Below are positions 6,319 through 8,451 of a DNA stretch of 8,451 bases, one piece after another. How positions within the stretch are numbered: position 1 is the first letter of the stretch; each line of letters starts with the position of its first letter. The notes under the pieces are model-generated. The model was given only the letters and a program-made list of their open reading frames with translations. It made no database searches and was not told the DNA's origin. Made by a program: the position numbers and the translations under genes. The DNA is from Balneolales bacterium (GTDB lineage: Bacteria; Bacteroidota; Rhodothermia; Balneolales; Natronogracilivirgulaceae). The stretch is taken from contig SLQC01000127.1 of NCBI GenBank assembly GCA_007131625.1, positions 1-8,451 of the forward strand, given 5' to 3'.

Positions 6319-7905
6319 ATGAATATAAACGGATTTCAGTCTCGCAGAGATCTCGTATCCCGCCTGGAGGATGCCAAACAATATGGAACTAACCTTCCTG
6401 TTCGTATTGCACTTCCTGGTCGTGAGGATCTGTTTAAAGTGTATCCCGCTTCAGTGCGCAAGTCGAAAAAGGGCGGTATCTTTATGGCAGGCACTTTCAA
6501 TCATCGCAGAGCACTGTTCCTGTTGGGTAAATCGAATCTGAAAGTATTTGGCAAATACGAAGGGAAAGTGGTGTACGAAAATGCCGATTTTGTGATCAAA
6601 AAGTGTCGAATCACCCGGACAACCCTTGACCAGTTGCGGCACGATTTTCCATTTTGTGCTCCGGTTGGGCTGCCATCAGGAAGCAGAAGTCTCGCATTCC
6701 GTGATGCTCTGGGTTTGGCTGGTAAAGCACAATTACGGGCTTTTGCCGGTCTGGCCGGTCTGACTATGTCCCGTCAATGCTTTCAACAGATACGGGAGTT
6801 GGAATTGCATCCGGAGGATGCATTAGATGCTGCCACCTGGACCGTTTTTCAGGAAGGGTATGAAGAGGGAATTGCGGCAGAGGCTTGTCATGTCTGTACT
6901 GTATCCGGCCTGCGGACTATGCTGCAAGCCGGATACACCCGATTTTCCATCGAACCGGTTGATCGGGATACCGGACACCTTCGGGAAGCGACAAAACAGG
7001 AGCTTCTTGACCGGATCATAAAATTGCCATGGCCCACACTTCGCGACAAATTCGAGCTTGTATTTAATCGTTACAGTGGCAAAAGAGTGGAGCTTGGTCC
7101 AATCGGGTCAACAGTAGGAGGAACGGGTATGGGGAGTGGTATTGGAGCGGAATCGGCAATGGGCTTGGAGCAGAAACCATTGATGATAACACCGAATGAA
7201 GGTGAAATCCTCTCGTCAATTTGTAAGTTTTCAGAGACCATATTGCAAATCGTGGAGCTGGAAAATGTTTTGTTTACGGAGGGGGTTCGGGATAACGTGA
7301 CTCTTGAGATATCTTTTGCAAGGTGTAGCGAAGAACTTACGCCTTTTGAACACTATTTTTTAATAAGCGAGTTGCTTCGTCGTGATATCCAAACAGACTA
7401 TATTGCACCGGGAAGCCTGGACCCTGAGCATGTGCTTTTGGCGCAGCAATCCGGTGGATATGGACTTTCAGGCAATTTTGACTCCAGGAGAGAATGGCAG
7501 CTATTTGTTGAAGAATCGCTTCTACCGGGAGTACCGTTGCATGGTATTTTTCCCGATATCAGTTATATGACGGCATTGCAATGCATTGTTGTGGATGATA
7601 AAGAGCTGTTCCGAAGTATCTGGGAAACTTCGAGAAACCGATTTGAAAATGTTCGAAAAAAGTCGGGTACGACTTTGAAAATCGATCATATCGAATTGGC
7701 AACAGACTATTCTGATGATTCTCTGCCAAAGCTGCTGGAAAGGCCTTATACAGATGCGTTTCTGACAATAACCTTGCCGGAGATCATGACTATCAGGGAT
7801 TCGGAAGGCAACCGTTTTCTTAGAAAGAAACTGTATAACTATCTGTACAACCACGAAGGGCGATATACCGATGCATTACTGGCCGAATACGGACGTATCT
7901 CCTGA
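6319..7905 (+). CDS. Diverged tagaturonate epimerase (UxaE)-family protein, probably not a functional epimerase
   Basis: The 528-residue soluble protein has no signal peptide or membrane segment. I recognise the UxaE (D-tagaturonate 3-epimerase-type, TIM-barrel) family by co-linear landmarks: FKVYPASVRK near 39; LRHDFPFCAPV near 105; FRDALGLAGKAQLRAF (127-142), aligning with the family's GDRLG-x-x-T-P-x-H; IRELELHPEDALDAATW to 174; VFQEGYEEGIAAEACHV (176-192), aligning with FQEGY-x-x-G-x-GADADH; FSIEPVD (to 215), aligning with FTIDPSD; EHYFLISELLRR (from 344); and a C-terminal HEGRYTDALLAEYG. Many expected polar residues are changed: GDR to RDA, the following His to Gln138, DADH to EACH (His191 kept), DET to A334-R-C, and the LHSGSDKFS and HVKTAGTS blocks are not seen (DISYMTAL, 413-420, takes the latter place). 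A Gly-rich stretch fills 263-282. The ORF is intact, so this looks like a pseudoenzyme or an altered activity rather than a decayed gene. It follows ctaA by 84 bases, possibly in one transcript. Family assignment is from memory of conserved motifs, not a search. Confidence 0.68.
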   Translation: MNINGFQSRRDLVSRLEDAKQYGTNLPVRIALPGREDLFKVYPASVRKSKKGGIFMAGTFNHRRALFLLGKSNLKVFGKYEGKVVYENADFVIKKCRITRTTLDQLRHDFPFCAPVGLPSGSRSLAFRDALGLAGKAQLRAFAGLAGLTMSRQCFQQIRELELHPEDALDAATWTVFQEGYEEGIAAEACHVCTVSGLRTMLQAGYTRFSIEPVDRDTGHLREATKQELLDRIIKLPWPTLRDKFELVFNRYSGKRVELGPIGSTVGGTGMGSGIGAESAMGLEQKPLMITPNEGEILSSICKFSETILQIVELENVLFTEGVRDNVTLEISFARCSEELTPFEHYFLISELLRRDIQTDYIAPGSLDPEHVLLAQQSGGYGLSGNFDSRREWQLFVEESLLPGVPLHGIFPDISYMTALQCIVVDDKELFRSIWETSRNRFENVRKKSGTTLKIDHIELATDYSDDSLPKLLERPYTDAFLTITLPEIMTIRDSEGNRFLRKKLYNYLYNHEGRYTDALLAEYGRIS

Positions 7906-7922
7906 TGATTTGTTGCCCGACT

Positions 7923-7945
7923 CCGGTTATTATATTGGAAACCGG
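7923..7945. terminator. Inverted repeat between convergent UxaE-like gene and coxIV
   Basis: CCGGTT (7923-7928) and AACCGG (7940-7945) form a GC-rich 6-bp stem around an 11-base AT-rich loop, in the 51-base gap between the two convergent stop codons. It is well placed to end transcription from both sides. No T-run follows on either strand, so intrinsic termination would be inefficient. Confidence 0.32.
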
Positions 7946-7980
7946 CATCAAATCTGTCAATAAATCGGAAAACCGGCATC
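7937..7980. repeat. Short direct repeat across the end of coxIV
   Basis: AAACCGGCATC occurs at 7939-7949 and at 7970-7980, 31 bp apart. On the - strand the copies read GATGCCGGTTT. The upstream copy encodes DAGF just before the end of subunit IV; the downstream copy lies just beyond the stop. The downstream copy also supplies one arm of the inverted repeat at 7923-7945. Confidence 0.5.
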
Positions 7981-8259
7981 TCTGAACAGTGTATCCAGCA
8001 GGGTGATGACTACCATGATCGCCAGAAAGAGGACAGCAATCAGGATGATGATTGAATTGAATTTCGTATCCCAATACAGATTCATGAAGAACATCGCAAC
8101 AGCGGCCGCTTTAACAACGGCAATGGTAATTGCGACAATCACATTGAAGGGTTCGGGAATATTGAACCATGTTACGGATACTGTCAGAAAGGTCAGCAAA
8201 AGCAGAGCGCCGGCAACGGTTACAAGAGTGGAGAAAGTAGATATATGATGCGTACTCAT
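7957..8259 (-). CDS. Cytochrome c oxidase subunit IV (prokaryotic type)
   Basis: A 100-residue membrane protein with three hydrophobic segments near 11-31, 39-60 and 67-90. The second segment ends in VVKAAAVAMFFMNLYWDTKF (49-68), which is the K-x-x-x-V-x-x-F-F-M-x-L pattern typical of the small subunit IV of bacterial caa3/aa3 oxidases and of the related CyoD. Subunit IV is thought to help assemble or stabilise the catalytic core in the cytoplasmic membrane. The ATG at 8259 (MSTHHIST) is preferred over an in-frame GTG at 8265, which would add only two residues. The gene begins 17 bases after the stop of subunit III on the same strand, so the two are almost surely one operon. A cytochrome c oxidase is favoured over a quinol oxidase because of the heme A synthase nearby. 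Confidence 0.88.
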   Translation of the reverse strand: MSTHHISTFSTLVTVAGALLLLTFLTVSVTWFNIPEPFNVIVAITIAVVKAAAVAMFFMNLYWDTKFNSIIILIAVLFLAIMVVITLLDTLFRDAGFPIY

Positions 8260-8276
8260 AGTCACAAAATCGTTGG

Positions 8277-8451
8277 TTAATCAATCAGGTACAGTAACGG
8301 GAAGAGGAAAATCCAGATGATATCCACAAGGTGCCAGAATAAGCCGGTGTTCTCGACAGGGGTGTAGTATCCGCTGTGCACTAATCCTTTTTTAGCTTTT
8401 ATGATCATCCATCCGATCAGTCCAATTCCGATGACCACATGAATTCCATGA
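8277..8451 (-). CDS. Cytochrome c oxidase subunit III, C-terminal fragment
   Basis: The last 57 codons are visible; the 5' part lies beyond the right edge. The fragment starts HGIHVVIGIG, has a lysine-rich turn, then VENTGLFWHLVDIIWIFLF and PLLYLID. HG-x-HV and the (V/E)E-x-x-x-x-(Y/F)WH-x-VD-x-(V/I)W-x-x-(L/I)F block in the last helix are diagnostic of the COX3 family, the seven-helix (or five-helix) core subunit of heme-copper oxidases. It stands directly upstream of subunit IV on the - strand, and transcription runs leftward into it. Subunits I and II are not in the window and probably lie further right. Confidence 0.93.
   Translation of the reverse strand, partial: HGIHVVIGIGLIGWMIIKAKKGLVHSGYYTPVENTGLFWHLVDIIWIFLFPLLYLID

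Noticed and set aside
8260..8265. GTG start two codons upstream for subunit IV
   Set aside because: The ATG at 8259 is only two codons in and is the more usual start; no ribosome-binding site favours the GTG.

Overview
The window looks like chromosomal DNA from an aerobic member of the Bacteroidota/Rhodothermota/Balneolota assemblage (a Balneola- or Rhodothermus-like lineage is my best guess). This rests on the single-chain fused E1-alpha/beta 2-oxoacid dehydrogenase, the scarcity of Shine-Dalgarno sequences, the moderate GC content, and a cytochrome c oxidase cluster with a short subunit IV. The lineage is inferred from gene style only; there is no marker RNA here.

Layout, left to right. 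(1) The last 34 codons of a GNAT-type acetyltransferase on the + strand. (2) A + strand central-metabolism pair: a fused TPP-dependent E1 of a 2-oxoacid dehydrogenase complex, then class II fumarase. (3) A convergent gap, then ctaB (heme O synthase) on the - strand. It is divergent from ctaA/COX15 (heme A synthase) on the + strand, and the two share a 164-base intergenic region. Together they convert heme B to heme O to heme A, the cofactor of aa3-type oxidases. (4) A + strand gene for a 528-residue protein that I read as a highly diverged member of the tagaturonate epimerase (UxaE) family with most active-site motifs lost. (5) On the - strand, the end of a cytochrome c oxidase operon, with subunit III (cut by the window edge) followed by subunit IV. 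The right half is therefore a heme A/cytochrome oxidase assembly region with one unexpected gene inserted.

Most of the window is ordinary housekeeping. Four things stand out. The first is the intact but apparently catalytically dismantled UxaE-like protein between ctaA and the oxidase genes. The second is a five-copy, 27-bp in-frame tandem repeat that adds about 45 residues to the N-terminus of CtaB. The third is a Shine-Dalgarno-like sequence within that repeat, placed before a possible internal TTG start. The fourth is an Asn in heme A synthase where well-studied homologues have a heme-ligand His. No RNA genes, CRISPR arrays or insertion sequences were seen, and no gap between genes exceeds 300 bases.
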